Positions 13,801 through 28,643 are shown, counted from the stretch's first letter. The stretch: 64,000 bases of DNA from Allacma fusca (GCA_947179485.1 OX359248.1:50664386-50728385); one strand, 5' to 3'. Program-made: numbers and translations. Notes: generated by a model from the sequence alone, not told the origin.

Positions 13801-16800
13801 CGTCTACCTGAAGTAAAAGCATATTGTTCACGTGAAACTGTTCCCTGTCCTGAGGAGATGTCTTCACTTTGTTAGGGTGGACAATAATAATTATTGTATT
13901 CGGAGAGAGTGTGATGCATTCAAATGTATCGTAGTTTTTCCGTGTACAAGCCAGTAAGTGACTGTACCATGACATTGAATTTAGTCAGGAGATTGAATGA
14001 CAAACGATTCATGTGGTGGAGGTACTCAGGCATTGTTACCTGTACAACGAGGAGATATATAGTCTTACATAATCCTATGGAGTTCCTTCACGGTAGACCT
14101 ATCTTGCCTTCTTATATTTTTTTCCCCTCCTGACTCCTAGTTCTAACTTCTAGTTGTTGTTAAATATTCAAACGACATGCTTGCTTCTGTAGAATTTACG
14201 ATGGTCTATCAGTGTGTGAGTCAGACCCACCGGAATTTTCCACGTTTTTGCACCATTTCACCGGCAATCATTAGTTTAAAGCATGATCACTTCAAACTTT
14301 CAAAGGCCAGAGAGATGTAAGGAGCTAATTGCAATGGTAGAAACCAGCCAGCTCATAATCACACTTGCTAGAGCAGAAACAGCTTACCTTACATAAGCCA
14401 TTGTTTTTTCTGTAGGTCTAGACTCTACCGTAGGAGTAGGAGTGAGTTGGCTCTGAGAACTTTTGCATCTCTGCAGTATGCAGTCAGATCAGTATAGTAT
14501 ATTGATAAAGTATCCCCTGCTTATTGTTATTACTGAGCATGAGTTAAAACTCAGGAGTGAGTATAGGATAATTCTATAGGTAATATTTCATCTATAGCAT
14601 GTCTGCAAGCTATAGGATCTTCCAGGGTGACTGTCATCTGGTAAACACTATGGGACAACACTACTAGCATTAAATGCTCAAAGAACTCAATGCTACCTTA
14701 CTTACTGAAACTGACAAGGAGTGTACATTGAAGTCAACGTGTGAAGTCTCAGACAAATATTGTATTGTGAGATTGCACGGAGCTTGACGCAGTGTGTTAT
14801 GTTATATAAAACGACTGCGAAAAAGTCATTTGAGTAAGCACACAAGGCATGGAGAGTTGAATTGGACCCATCTCCATAGAACATGATCGTTTACAAACTG
14901 AGTTCAAGGTTTCTCTCTCCCATTTTGTTGTACTGTATCCTTGTCTTTATCTCTGGTTCCATAAGTTCCGTCCGAGGATCTTCATTTTTTCCTAATTTAC
15001 TTCAATATATGGGGATCTATGGGACTGCAACTACAATAGTTGGTTTTCATTTTGTGTGGAGGATGAGGTGAGGATGGTAGGAGTGCAAATTGTCATAAAA
15101 CCTTTAGTGTCAATTTTACGCTGTCTGTAGAATCAACGTGTATTTATTTTGTGGGGACAACCATCTCCTTCCAGGGGTTCTAAAACTCTGTCGTGGAGAA
15201 TCCTGTTGGGGAAGGGTATATACTAGATATAGATAGAGATAAGAGATAAAATACACAACAGTCGAGAGGGAATCTTGCTGTCCCCAGGATATTATTTTAA
15301 TTATCCTTGTTTGATGTTATGTTTAGCTAGACAAAGGGATGCGGAACACTGTGACGTTAATTTTGAAAATAATTTTAGTTTTGTATTTTGTGATGACTCG
15401 ACTCGATGGAACCAACCTTTGAGACTTGCCGGGGATGAGTCTTTCCAAAGAGTCTAGCTTGTGTCTTTATTTTATGGAAGTACAGTCTTAATGAATGTAA
15501 CTTGTCTGAAAGAAACCTGTTTGAAAAACCTCATCTCTGAATGAGAGTTGTTAAACTAGAGGATATTGCATGTACACATAGATACAGATAGAGCCTCCAG
15601 AAGATTCCTCTCTGTATACAATTTTCCATTTGCTTTGAAGAAACTTCGGGTTTCTCAGAAACTTGCCCTTACATAATTATCCAGATAGATACGTATATTT
15701 AATTTAAAATATGAATTTATGCTCGTACACACAGTACCAGTCCCACTCACTTACCTACAGAGTACGTCCTACTTAGCATTTGTAGGGATATACAGTACAC
15801 ATGTGTATGTAGACAGTTATGAAATTATTGACAAAGTGGTCTCGTTGTCATTGACTTGGGAAATTCTATTTCAATTCTTGCTGGCTCGGGGTGTGAACAT
15901 TGTAAACAGTCAGGACTTATCAAGGGAAGTCATCCGTGTGTGTAGTGGCTGCTGTTTCCCTCAAGATCTTGTCCCTCTCTCCTCTCTCCTGCCTCCGTAC
16001 AGATACATTCCCTTCACGATGAAGACAAGATAAAAGCTGGTGGGAAATGCATTTGGAATGAATAAGTGGAGGATGCTTTTGTAGAGTCTCACTAGTCTTC
16101 ATTGCATTTGAAATGAACTTGTGAAGGTGCACGACTCCAGTGCTTCAATTCCTCCTTGTAGTTAGGATGCTTCCAGCAGAGCCTTTAAATAGCAAAACAA
16201 AGGCCAGACGTACAGGTTGTTAACATGTATTTACCTCGGTTCCCACATAATAAAATTATATGAAATTACGTGTCCTTTCACATCAATCGGCTCCTTTAAG
16301 AAAGGCCACTGGATTAAGTAGAAGAGTCAGGAGTACATGGAAGGAAAAGACCCGAGGTTAAGGTTATGAGCTGGAAATAAGGTACCATTCTCAAAGGTCG
16401 TGCTCAAAGGACTAAATTACTATCCCTTTCGTTTCAACTTTGAGCTTTCAATCCTTGAGAGGTTTATGGCCTGCCCTTGCTACAGTTCTGTGTACACACA
16501 TACATATGTATGTACGTACATACATATCTACGTCTAACTTTATGAGTGGAAGAGTTGGGTTCTTTGCATGCAATGAACCCTTCACAAAGACAGGGTATAA
16601 ACTCTTTGCCTCAAGTCCTTGAGTCTAGCCTTTAGCCTCTGGGTAGGATTGGTCAGTCCATAGTATCATCATCTTTCATGAGCAATTACACTCATTAAGA
16701 TTCTTGATGGGATTTTGCATCAAGTCATTAACACATTTTATCGAAATGCAATTTTGTCTGCTAGGAACGGTAAATTGCTCTTATACAAATTGTTATATAC

Positions 16801-19800
16801 GGTCTAGAAAATCTCCATGCCCTCCGCATCCTCCCCTCTCTCACACTTGCTAATTAAAATGAAGACTGCTGAACTGCAAGTTGAGGTGTTTTGACATTCG
16901 GTACAATAAGTACAGGAGCAACTATCAACACAATAGAGATCTGAAGAAAGAAATCAAAATTTATGATTCCCTTCTAATGACTCTTCTGTTGACTTCAGCA
17001 GATGTTCGCCGGTGTTAAGTACTTTGGATAACGAATGGAATTGAAGTGTTTGCACGGCAGTGCATCAACTCCCTTGGAGTTTACGGCCGGTAAACAATCA
17101 ATTAATGAGCTTCAATTGCCTCTTACATGCACTAAGTATCTTACGATTCTTACAAGGCTAGGGCTACTTCTATGGATCTATGTATGTATGCACTTACTGT
17201 ATAAAGGAAATCTCAAGTTAGTTTCTTCTTATTTCAATGGACGAATATTAATTCCGGGACCTTCTTATCCACACCGCAATCCGTGTTCATATCTGCATCC
17301 ATTTCTTCGGTCAAAGCCAAAACCTTACATGACACACCTTCATTGCATTTTATCTTGACATAAATCGTCTGTGCTCCTCTGTGGCTCTGCATCTCTCTCT
17401 ATGTGTCAGTCCCTCTCTCTCTCTTCCTTTCTCTCTCTCTCTCTCTCTTTCTCTAAGCAAAATTAAATTCGCTCTACTTAACCCCTGCGTTTTTCTTGGA
17501 GTAAACTCTGAACTTTCAATGAGATCATTCTAAATGAATAAATTGTATGTATGGATCCATTGGCCACAAAAATACAAAATGTAATTCTTCCGAGCACACT
17601 AATATTCAACATTTGAAGGATCGTAAAATGTATACTCAAATCTCATGGAGATGCTACTAATACTCTGAGAAGTTTATGAGGCAAGGAGGCAGTTGTCACC
17701 AGTACAATAACCCATCTGTCCTAGTTTTTTGACATGATTTGTAATAAAATAGTGTTAATAACTACTGCACTAATTGTCATACATACTTGACAGAATTCCC
17801 AGTTGCAGAGGAGCTCTAAAACTAATTTTAATGCAAGAGTCATGAATTCAAATGTAATTTGGCTCAAGTACATAAGTCCTAAGTAAGACTGTATTAGATC
17901 AGGATATGATGGGAGGAGATACTTTCACAGTACGTATAACCTTATCTTATTTGAGTAGAGTACATTTCCAATTTCAGGGAAATAATAGATTTTGTTTAGA
18001 GCTGATACGTGGACATTTATTCTCGGATACTACCAGAATAGATGTCTCGGATCATTTCCCTCCTAGGGTCGGGCAATCGGATAAGAGAATGAACCCGTAA
18101 AATTGCTTGTTGGTCCGGAATGATAAGAATGCGAATTGTTCTTGAATGAGGATGAAGTCGTTCCTGACCGCGTCGAAATTGGAACGATTAGTAGTTCAAT
18201 GCTCTGCGAGTGTTTAATCCTGTGGACAAAACGCACCTTTGTTTACGCTCTATCAACAGCTGAGAGCCGAACAATGCGAAACGCAATTTTGGGTTTTATG
18301 TACTCGTCTGGCTTTTTTTTTTCGTCAGTATAAATACCTGTAGCGGATCCAGGGCTTTTAATACACTTGGTTTTATATTTTTCAGGGTTTTTTTTTATGA
18401 CTACTCGGTTTTATCTTGATGACTGTAGTTACAGAATTCTTTTCAATCCTGGAACTGTATGGTTCGGTCTCCACGTGTGAGCTCCAAACATTGAAGGAAC
18501 TTCCATCAAATTACTGAATGAGAAACTTGTAAGGTCTTATTTAGCTCAGAGCCTCCGAGGAGAGACTTATATTGGAGGAGCGTGGAGAAAAATATACTGA
18601 TGAGTTTACTTTGTCGATGTAGTCGTGTAGGGATAGCTTAGAGTTCGTTCTTCCTGGTATCTACATTCTTCATGGTATTGTATAAGCTCAGTCAAACTTG
18701 TTAGTCTCGATATACCAAGTATTAATTTAAGACCTTGGATAGTTGAAAAGGCTTTATTTGCATAGGATCCGAAAATTTCTAATTACTTGAGGACCGTCAA
18801 TGATTGTGGATACGAAATTGAAACTCCCTGGAATTGTGTAGGGATGAACGGGGGAAAGTTTATGTGTTCCACGAAAAGAGTAAAATCCTGGGCTCTTACT
18901 TTGTAACTACATATGCAATTACGTGTGCACACATCAAGGACCTGCACTCTCTATCCGTATACAAAGTGGGGCCTGGATGGCAAAAGCGAGAGATGAAAAA
19001 TCTGCAATGCTGAGACATGAGAAGTTAAGTTCACCTCGTAAAACCCAGGTTCACACTGCCATAAAGTCATTTTATTCTGTTAAGTCGAAAGAAATTTACG
19101 TGAGTCAAGCCGACTACAACACAACTCTTTTAGTGCTGGCATTTAAGTTGGAGCCATTTTTTTTTACAACAATTCGGGAGGGCACAGGGAGCCTTCTGTC
19201 TCCCAACCTATGCTGCAAACTGTTCACAAATATTTGCCCAGCTTCATTTAACATGTTAAGAGTAAAGAGCTGTACTTGAGATGATCGTATTTGCGATTAT
19301 GCCCGTCTGTCGCACAACCTCTTCAAATTAATATCATAACCAAAAGGGAAATAAGTCCTTGGTCGTAAAGTTATTAAACAGATTTGTAGGTTAACGAACT
19401 GTCAGGAAATACAATACTAAATAAATAACGTTTCTTTACTTTTCTCCTGAAGAATTCACATCGACCTCTGAAAAATTGTCTTTGGCAGAATTCCAGTCTT
19501 ACCGTAATTCTGAGGTGGAATTTTAAGCAGCAATCTGCAACCTGTGGGGAAGTAGTCATGTATATATGTATGTACATACAAGCTTAAATTTACACTGCTA
19601 CAGAGCCCTCCAGTTTTGTATCTATCCTTTCAACCTACTGTACTATACCCATGTGCTTGATTCGAAAAAAAGTAGGAAAAACTGGGTATAATTTCTTTCA
19701 ATGCAGCCATAACTTATAGTGATAACGTAATAGTCATAATTGTTATCACTGTTCGTCCCTCTGGCTCAGCAAGATAAGCACGTTGATGGAATGTGAAATA

Positions 19801-22800
19801 AGATTGAATTAGTTAAGATTTCCGCATGCTTGGAGTGAGTGAGGGAATGATGAATGAGATATGTACAAATTAAATTACCAACCATATACCTATTATTTAC
19901 TAGAGGTCCATTGATTTTTAGTAATTGCTAATATCTATTTTTTTTATACACAGTCTACCAAAGTCGATGATGACGATACTCCCGTCCTCAAAGGCAAAGT
20001 CATTAAGTTCGGATGGCTTGAAGGTGTCTTGGTACGCTCAGATCTTTGCAATCTCTCTCATTTAAATTCAAACTGAGATTTTTATTATTTTTAAACGTAC
20101 TATTGAAATAGTAGCTATTCACATTACTGATTATGATTGATACCAATTTAGATGAGATGCCTTTTGAACATTTGGGGTGTCATGCTCTTCCTTCGCTTGT
20201 CATGGGTGATAGGACAAGCTGGAGTTGGTAAGGAAATCCCTGCAATTACATTCCTTCTTCTAAGAGGCAAAAAGGAGCATCTTCACTAACATCCTATAAG
20301 CATCACATGTAGACATATCAATGATATATTTTGTTCTTTCAAATTTCTAGATTTGAATTTCCTCTTTAAAAATGTTGGCGGATGCTCCCTTTTACTTCTT
20401 ACCCGTCAATTTCTATTTAAGCCAACTTTCTAATTTTATAACCACTGGATCTTTACTTCTTGAGTAAAGTAATCGAAGCAAGGTAACGATTATTGCTATT
20501 GCAGTCGTCTCTTGCATTTCTATTATTAAGATATGCTCAGATGTAAGGAGCACATCTGTATTTAAATAGCTCCAGCCTTTATCTTGACGTTTTTTTTCTT
20601 TTATTGATTTTTCCATGTGCATGAAATATACGGATGCACATAAGGTGCATCCTTGCATTGGATTCTTCCTTTCGACAGACTCAATTTCAAGACTATCAAG
20701 ATGTCTTGATTTGCGACGGAATCTAAGATAGCAATGAATTCGTCTCCAATGGTCTTTTATATTCAAATTACAAATTCTGTGTTTCCGTGATGGGAAATTT
20801 GGTTATTTAAAATCCGTATGAAATTATAAGCGAAGCGTATGAACTCATCCTTATAGTCTGACAAAAATTACCCAAAAGTATTTCAAAATAGATATAAAAA
20901 ATTCCAGAGTCAAAACAAAACTCAAGTAAAAGTATCTTTGAATTATAGTAATATATTTCTCAACTGCACCAGAGCGAAAGTCGTTAGGGCTTGTTATTTT
21001 ATAAACGTCGTTTCTGTTGTATTTCTTGTAAAATCCAGAAAAATGTAAAGGTTTTATCAAGGAGTATAATTGAAAGAAACTAATTGACTCGATTTATTTT
21101 CCCCTGTCAGTTGAAGGAATCCTCCTCATCAGTTTGGCGAACTTGGTAACATTCATTACGGCTTTCTCCATGTCTGCTGTGAGCACGAACGGGCAGATCA
21201 AAGGAGGTGAGTTTTCTCATTGTGTCTTTGACATACCATAATTAAAATCATATGTCTTCGTCATGGGCTCTAAGGCTAGGCTCCTGGGAGCTCCTTTTGA
21301 TGAAAATGGAGCGGATTTTTTTCTCAAATCACTTAGAGATGGTGGGACCCAGATCATTATTCGTTTCGTGTAGATACAGATACTCGAAATGTTACGAAAA
21401 CTTTAAATCCTAATCGTGGAGATGTCATACACGTGCGAATTTTATACTGGGTTCTGTAAACACTGTTTTGTACATCCTACTGTAGCATTCCTATTTATTT
21501 GCTCAAGGTGGGATTTACTACATGATTTCTCGGTCGTTGGGTCCGGAGTTTGGAGCTGCAATCGGTCTCATGTTTACAATTGCCAATTCCATCGCTGTAT
21601 CCCTCTACATTGTGGGATTCTGTGAATCTCTGAACGACTTGTTGAGGACGAACAACTGGGGTATGATCATTGATGGAGGAAGTAACGATATCCGAGTTGT
21701 GGGTGTCGCAATCCTAATTCTCATCCTCATTCTTGCATTTGTTGGCATGGACTGGGTGACACGAGTAAGTTACATTATATAATAATTATACTTGTAGATA
21801 TGTATATTTACGTATAGATGCTTCACATTAGCTCGCACATTTAAAAGGCATATCTGCAAGACTGCAAATAAGGGGGTGGGAAGTGATAATGATAACCTCC
21901 AAATTTTTTGTGAAGCAAAAGTGAATGCCTGCACAAATTTGAAGAGGAATAGACAATCTATACGATGATGTAACGAATTAAATGATCACTTAAATTTTTG
22001 CATCATCAACAATTTGCAATCATACATTTATGTTCTAATATTTTTCCTGATGTTCGGATGTACTTCTGAGGAGCCCATATGCAAGCAGTTATCACATAGT
22101 TACGTCAGCCTAAATAGCCTGCAAGAATTTTTTGTTTAGCAAGGTCTAGAGACAGAGTGATAATGTTCAGTAATGCTCCTCAACTCCTCCAAACAAAAAG
22201 AGTAGGTTCATACAAAATTTACATAGCGAACAAATTTTAATACAGTAAATTGTAAATCCAATGAAACACACGCTCTGACATCGATTTTTCCCAACGGTGG
22301 ATCGAGTTTGAAAAGTGGGTAAAATCCAAATTTTTTCACTATCAATTAGAATGAGTAACGGCAAACAAGTTTTTATTGCATTTTGATAAACTTCTCACAA
22401 TTTTGTCAAAGAAAAACTTGTCCTACCATACCTGTACTCTTTGGCCAAGACTGGGGATTTTTTCATCAAATTTTATTTTTTCTCATGTGTAGCTTTTCAC
22501 ATAAAAGTTTTTAAAATAAAACAATTTACATCCAAAAAAAAGGGAGAAAGTTTTGGAAAAGATGTCATGCGGTAAAAAAATGGAACATTGTTCAAACGGC
22601 TCAGGAAAATGTGTTCATTGAAAGTTAAATAAAAAACTTCCCCTATTTAATATTTAAGGGAACTCAATACCGGACAAATCCTGTAATCTTACGGAGGTCC
22701 TGTCAAAAATAGATATTAGGATATTAACCAGTTTATGGGGTCGACCGTCGACCCACCGACCTGATAAATCGGGGTCTCATTCCCTGTCAACAACTGGTAC

Positions 22801-25800
22801 GTTGCTGAACTTCAATGGAATGACTCCAACTTGGGATTTGACCCTTGTACTCATTGTCCTTTAAAAATAATACTGACCCGAGGTTAAATACTGTAAAGCA
22901 TAAGTATAAAAAATGAATGGGGATTACATTTGTTTGATACATTTAACTTCCGCACTATTTACAGACCCAAATGTTTCTGCTGGTTGTGCTGATAGCGGCT
23001 CAAGTTGATTTCATCATCGGAAGCTTCATTGGGCCTGTGAGTGATGAGGAGAAAGCGCAAGGATTTGTGAGCTACAACAGTAAGCTCTAGCGATTTTCTC
23101 CCTCCATTTAGTACGACAGGCTTTCATAAGCGGACTCGTGAATGCTAATAAATAACACTTGATGTTGTTGATATAGTGGAGACGTGGAATCAGAACATTG
23201 GCCCGGATTACAGGAAGGGTTTGGATGGTGACGATTCTCAGCAGGGCTTCTTCTCCGTCTTTGGTGTGTTCTTCCCGGCTGTGACAGGAATCGTTGCCGG
23301 GGCAAATTTATCTGGAGATCTGAAGGATCCGGGAGTTGCTATCCCTAAAGGAACTCTCTTGGCCATTACAATCACGTACATTACGTACATCGGCTATGCT
23401 ATCATGATGGGGGGCTGTGTTCTCCGTGAGACGACCGGGAACGTTACCCAGTACCTTATGGGACTCAACATTACCAAAGAGGAAGCACTCGAGACCGGTT
23501 TTACTTTCTACACGGACTGTAATAATGAAACCAGTTCTTGTGAGTATGGTCTTCTTAATAATGCCCAGGTATGACTAAAAACATAACCAAGCCAGTGCAC
23601 TTTCCCTCTTGCTATACAATCTCACACTCTTGCTATATATGAAGTGTTGAAGTGTTAATGCTTCTCTACAATTCCATGCCAATACCGTCAACCTTACGGG
23701 AAGCCACAAATTATAGATAATTGTAACCTGAGTCATTATATGGAACAAACACAGTCCTAAATATCCACTATAAACATTTTTCACAGCACAACTTTTTTTA
23801 ATAATTCAAGGTGATGGAGCTGGTATCTTCATGGGGTCCTTTAATTTACATGGGTTGCTTTGCAGCTACGCTCTCATCAGCTATTGCCAGTCTTGTTGGA
23901 GCACCTAGGGTCCTTCAGGTAAGGATTATGTAGATGTAAAAAATAGTACAGATCTACAGTTCGGAGAATAGTTATGTTAATAGTTTTGTTTTCAAAGCAT
24001 TCGTCCTTGAAGGTGACTCATTATCTTAAAAAATTGCATTTCATAGGCTCTAGCTAAAGACAAGCTGTATCCTGCAATGTACTTCTTTGCCAAAGGCTAT
24101 GGAGCCAACAATGATCCCGTCCGAGGCTACCTTCTGGTTTTTCTTATTTCTCTTGGGTGTCTTCTGATTGGTAATAAAATCAATTACGGCTAATTACATT
24201 TCTTTCAGAGTACTTTGCTTGTTATTGTTCATTGGATTAGGAGTCAAGTATTTGAGGTTGCATTTATGATCATGCCGAATTTTAAATGCTTAATTAGGTA
24301 ATATAATAATTTTTTTTTACTACAGCTAAACTGAATGCAATTGCCCCACTCTTGTCAAACTTCTTCCTGGCAGCCTACTGCCTCATCAACTTCTCCGTCT
24401 TCCATGCCTCCATCACCAAGTCACCCGGGTGGCGACCTGCTTTCAAGTATTACAACGCTTGGCTGAGCTTAATTGGGAGCATACTCTGCGTGGCCGTGAT
24501 GTTCCTCATGTCCTGGGTGACTGCTCTGATCACAGTGGCTGTGAGTATATTTTTGTACCTGTACGTCTCCTACCGTCGACCTGAAGTTAACTGGGGATCA
24601 TCCACTCAAGCACAATCCTACAATTCGGCTCTGAAAGCCGTTCAAGACTTAAACCAAGTGGAGGAGCACGTTAAGAATTACCGACCTCAAATTCTAATTC
24701 TTGGTGGAATGCCCAGTGCCCGACCGCCCTTGATTGACTTTTCTTATTTACTGGTGAAGAACCTCTCCCTTCTTATCTGTGGACAAGTGGTCAAGGTAAG
24801 CTACGTTATTCCAGCAGTGTTTATCAAAATAATAATATTCATAATATATTTTTCGTATGTAGTACTAGTCACGTAACCAGAGATAGGCGGCTTACATTAT
24901 TTCCTACTAAATTAAATACGTGTAATTACATACATAAATAGTTCTGCATGTACTACTCTACCCTGGACTGAAGCCACTGAATTCATAAAAAAGTTTTTCA
25001 TACGTACAAAGACAATCGTCAGCATTAGGAGAGACATGCCTCTCATGTGAATTTAACTTCGAACCATCAGATATGCAAGTTGCATGTCTCTGCCAAGATT
25101 TAATTTCACTGCAATCAAATTTGCATCTCTGATTGTTGTGTGAGATCCACCTCATGCCGCAGAAGTACGGACAATCAACTACTACTCGAAACAAGACTCA
25201 GTGGCTGACCCTTCCCTTAAATTCCAATAATAATTACCTGTCTGTCGAAACCTCGATCATTGTTCGTAGACATTTAATGGGTGGGATTTTATGCATATCA
25301 TCCGTGTTTTTCCCTTTTCATATTAATCCTCTGTCTTGTTTTATGACGCATCTCGGCAGAGGTGTTATGGGGCACTGCAGATCATTCCCGTTTGTACAAC
25401 TTCTGAGCACTTGTAGCTATTGTTTGGGAAACGTTTGAGAGTTTGCAATAAGCCAGAGGAAGGTGCAAAGAAAAAATCCTTGTTCTTCAAATATATAAAA
25501 CAAGTCATTACTGGAAAGGATAAAGGATCTTGAGCATCTTTTATTGTTAGAATGTACAGGGATAGGGAAAAAATGTCATTCCAAATTGATGTCTCATTAT
25601 TCATGTATAGTATAAACTATTCTTGTGCAAACAAAAAAAACATTTATTCTGCAATATTTCTAATAATAAAAGTATTTGTAGTAAGTAATATTATAAGTAT
25701 AGAGTAATTAGTCGAAAAAATCCGAGCCAATGGGAGTTGAAAGCTAAATCAGGGATCAGAAGAGTGGTTTGTAGCCCAGTGGGATTTCTTCACATGGTTT

Positions 25801-28643
25801 TGTTTGGAAATTAATAATGATAATTTTACGACATACAAAGTGTAAGTGTGCAAATTGATTTTGTTCCTTGCAGGGCCCTTATAACCAGCGGGTGAGGAAT
25901 GCTTTGGTTCGTCAAGCATATAATTGGTTGAACAAGCACAAGAAGAAAGGATTTTACACGCTTATTGAAGATGAAAGCTTTGAGCGTGGTGCACATTCCA
26001 TAATGCAGCTGGCCGGTTTGGGTAAACTGAGACCAAATATGGTTATGATGGGATACAAACGTGACTGGCTCACTTGTAATCGACAGGACTGTATTGAATA
26101 TGTGAACGTGATTCAGTAAGTTTCTTTTAGTACCTTTCCCTTTTGCAAAAAAAAAAAAAAACTTTGACATCGTCCACAGTGATACGTACACACACACACA
26201 TGTGAACGACATATATCCTGTCGGGACTGAAAATCCTATGATTAATGATTGAAACAGCGAGTCTCTGGACATGCACTTGGCCGTGGGAATTCTCCGTGTG
26301 CAAGAGGGCTTGGACTACAGTAGTTTAATAGAGGAAGAAGACCAAATGACACCCCAGCAGCTCCTCGACATTAAGAAGGAGAAAGGAAACATTCCAAGGA
26401 ATCAGTCGGAAAGTCAACTTTCTCAAGGTAGTTGTGACGGAGTCAACCACAATCAATTTGTTTACCACAAATTAAATATTTTTTTTTATTGACACAGAAT
26501 TACAAATGCAAAGATGTTATTTCCCATAAATAGTATAGATACTATATCTTGATAACTACGCATTGAACTGAGATACTACAATAAGTGTATTATATTGCAT
26601 ACGTTCTTAATGAAAGTTGTATTTTTGGACTGGTTAAAACTAATTATTATTCCTCAAAACTGGTTATTACTACTGCACATGTTGACAAGGCTTTTGTCAA
26701 GGGACGAGTACGTAGTCGTATTTACATTATCCCACAAAGTTAACAGCAATGAGCAAAGGTTCTAGTTGTTTAGAAATTTTTTCATGTTTTCATGTTCTAA
26801 ATATCTGTTGTCTCTCTGAATTGTATGCTAATCTTGGGAAATGGTGATGGACTATTGTTTTTGGCAGACTCGCGAAGTTTGAGATCTGCATTTGTTTTCC
26901 TTTCAGCTTACTCTGTGCTACTCGGTGAGTTGGACCAATCAATCTATTACCTATAAGCCTGCCTTAAAAAAAAACTCGAGTCTTAATCTTACACATAATT
27001 CCTTTGACACATGCATATACCGGTACCTATTTAATTTCCATTTTATTTTATTTTTTTCACGCCTCCATCAACTTTTGCCCTTCTGAGTCAACCTACGTTT
27101 TCACCGCATGAGTTTGTTTGTTGTTCTCTTTCATAATTTGACTTTTATTTTTTACTTTTGATTGCTGTTTATTGTTATGCTTGCGCATTGTTTTGGATTG
27201 GTTTGGCCATACTCTGCTCGACCCATAGAGTTTGTCATTATACTTGCATAGGATCAATTATTGGAATGTATGATCATGTAACAATAATTGACAACTCATA
27301 ATTAGTTTTGGAAGTTTGTTGTTGTTGTTGTGGTAGCTCATTGTGTTGGTAAGATTTTTTTTATTTGTAGATTAGTGAATTGTTGTTGACTACCGCAACG
27401 TTGCATTTGCAGTTGCGGATTTTGCGAGTCAAGCTCTCTGCTACACTTGTAGAGATTGGCGTATGTAAAAGTTTGCGAGGAAGAAATCTGAGGCGAGGGA
27501 CATGTACATATTCTAACGCATGATTTATTTATGGAATTGAAACACTTTAGATGGTACCAGTAGTGAAGCCAGCTCTCCACCGTCATCACCGAAAATTGAG
27601 CGCTCTGACATTACCGCCGGCTTGAAAAATGTTGGGCTGAAGAAGAAAAGAAATCGGAAGGTTTCCTCATCGGCAATGTACACTGGTCCCGGGGGTGTTG
27701 CCATTCCAAGAGATGTTCTTGCTAATGTGACTCAATTTCAGAGGAAACAGAAGAAGGGAACGATTGACGTCTGGTGGTTGTACGACGACGGAGGACTTAC
27801 TATCCTTTTGCCGTACATCCTGTCAACTCGCTCTCAATTTGCAGGCTGTCAGTTGAGAATCTTCTCCCTCACAAGCCGTCGGGATGAACTTGGGCGTGAG
27901 CAGAGAAAGTACGTTGAGATTGTACTCATAAAAAACATTGGCCCTATTCAGAAATTCCGGTTGTTTTGAAGCCGGTGTAAAATACGGGTACTTCTTTCGA
28001 ATGCATATGTGATCCCTTCATTTCATTACTTATTTCCCCCCTGTTTGCTCAACTATTTTTCAGTATGGCAGCTCTCTTGGCAAAGTTCCGTATTGACTAC
28101 TCGGATGTCATCGTTATCCCAGACATCACCAAGAAGGCTCAAGAATCCACGAAGAAGGAGTTTGAGGCAATGATAAATCCCTTTAAGGATGATGAGGCTG
28201 AGGAGGGAACTTCTATTACTTCGGCGGAACTGATTGCTCTCAGAGAGAAAACAAATCGTCATCTCCGACTCCGCGAACTGCTGTTGCAACATTCCAAAGA
28301 TGCCACCTTTGTTGTTTTGTGAGTTACCTTTTCTGTGGGGTGAATTTGTAGTATTGCTTGAGTACCTGTGTTTGCTTAAGGAATTAGTACATTTACATGC
28401 ATTTATAAACTGGTTATAAATTTGTATAAGTACATACATACTGGAAATATATAATAATTATTATATGGATATACTCTTAAATGATAATTTGATGGGGGAT
28501 ATTTCAGGACCCTGCCAGTTCCACGGAAAGGCACAGTGTCTGCTCCTCTGTACATGGCGTGGCTAGAGACAATAACCAAAGGCATGCCACCGTTCCTGCT
28601 GGTCCGTGGGAACCAAACATCAGTCCTCACATTCTACTCGTAG
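1598..28643 (+). CDS. NKCC: Na-K-2Cl cotransporter, SLC12 family, copy 1 (15 exons, 1058 aa)
   Basis: Electroneutral import of Na+, K+ and 2 Cl- across the plasma membrane. Exons: 1598-1897, 19954-20031, 20152-20227, 21111-21206, 21508-21764, 22965-23079, 23177-23568, 23811-23918, 24047-24170, 24326-24795, 25874-26115, 26258-26427, 27551-27908, 28064-28318, 28508-28643; all GT-AG, total 3177 nt in frame. The N-tail has a SPAK/OSR1 docking motif RFQV (30-33) and the kinase site [11 protein letters not shown] with Thr60 and Thr65. Twelve membrane segments span about 118-600: LNIWGVM in TM1 (from 131), [13 protein letters not shown], Tyr217 (NKCC-type; thiazide-sensitive NCC has His), [13 protein letters not shown] with Pro341/Thr344, and ATLSS with Ser460/Ser461 of the Na+ site. 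The cytoplasmic C-domain contains [17 protein letters not shown] and ends LTFYS. Exon 8 joins what copies 2 and 3 split into two exons. Intron 1 is 18 kb. NKCC assignment is firm; orthology within SLC12A1/2 is inferred. Confidence 0.93.
4778..4826. repeat. (TG)n microsatellite
   Basis: An almost pure TG run of about 24 units within intron 1 of NKCC copy 1, followed by GAGAGAG and further TGTG. Confidence 0.95.
6877..6898. repeat. (GT)n microsatellite
   Basis: Short pure GT run in intron 1 of NKCC copy 1. Confidence 0.9.
9362..9384. repeat. (CT)n microsatellite
   Basis: Pure CT run of about 11 units in intron 1 of NKCC copy 1. Confidence 0.9.
11405..11460. repeat. CA-rich microsatellite, imperfect
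   Basis: ACACAC units broken by CTCACA and CATACA, in intron 1 of NKCC copy 1. Confidence 0.8.
17391..17455. repeat. CT-rich microsatellite, interrupted
   Basis: Several CTCTCT blocks separated by ATGTGTCAGTCC and TTCCTTT, in intron 1 of NKCC copy 1. Confidence 0.85.

Larger units (their letters stand above)
1898..19953 (+). other. 18-kb first intron of NKCC copy 1
   Basis: It lies between donor AAG/gtaagg and acceptor cacag. It holds microsatellites, TATGTACATA-rich low-complexity stretches and a G run at 13617-13626. No open frame above about 130 codons and no recognisable domain is present. The equivalent introns of copies 2 and 3 are 1198 and 1338 bp. An unrecognised small gene or enhancer cannot be excluded. 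Confidence 0.75.
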
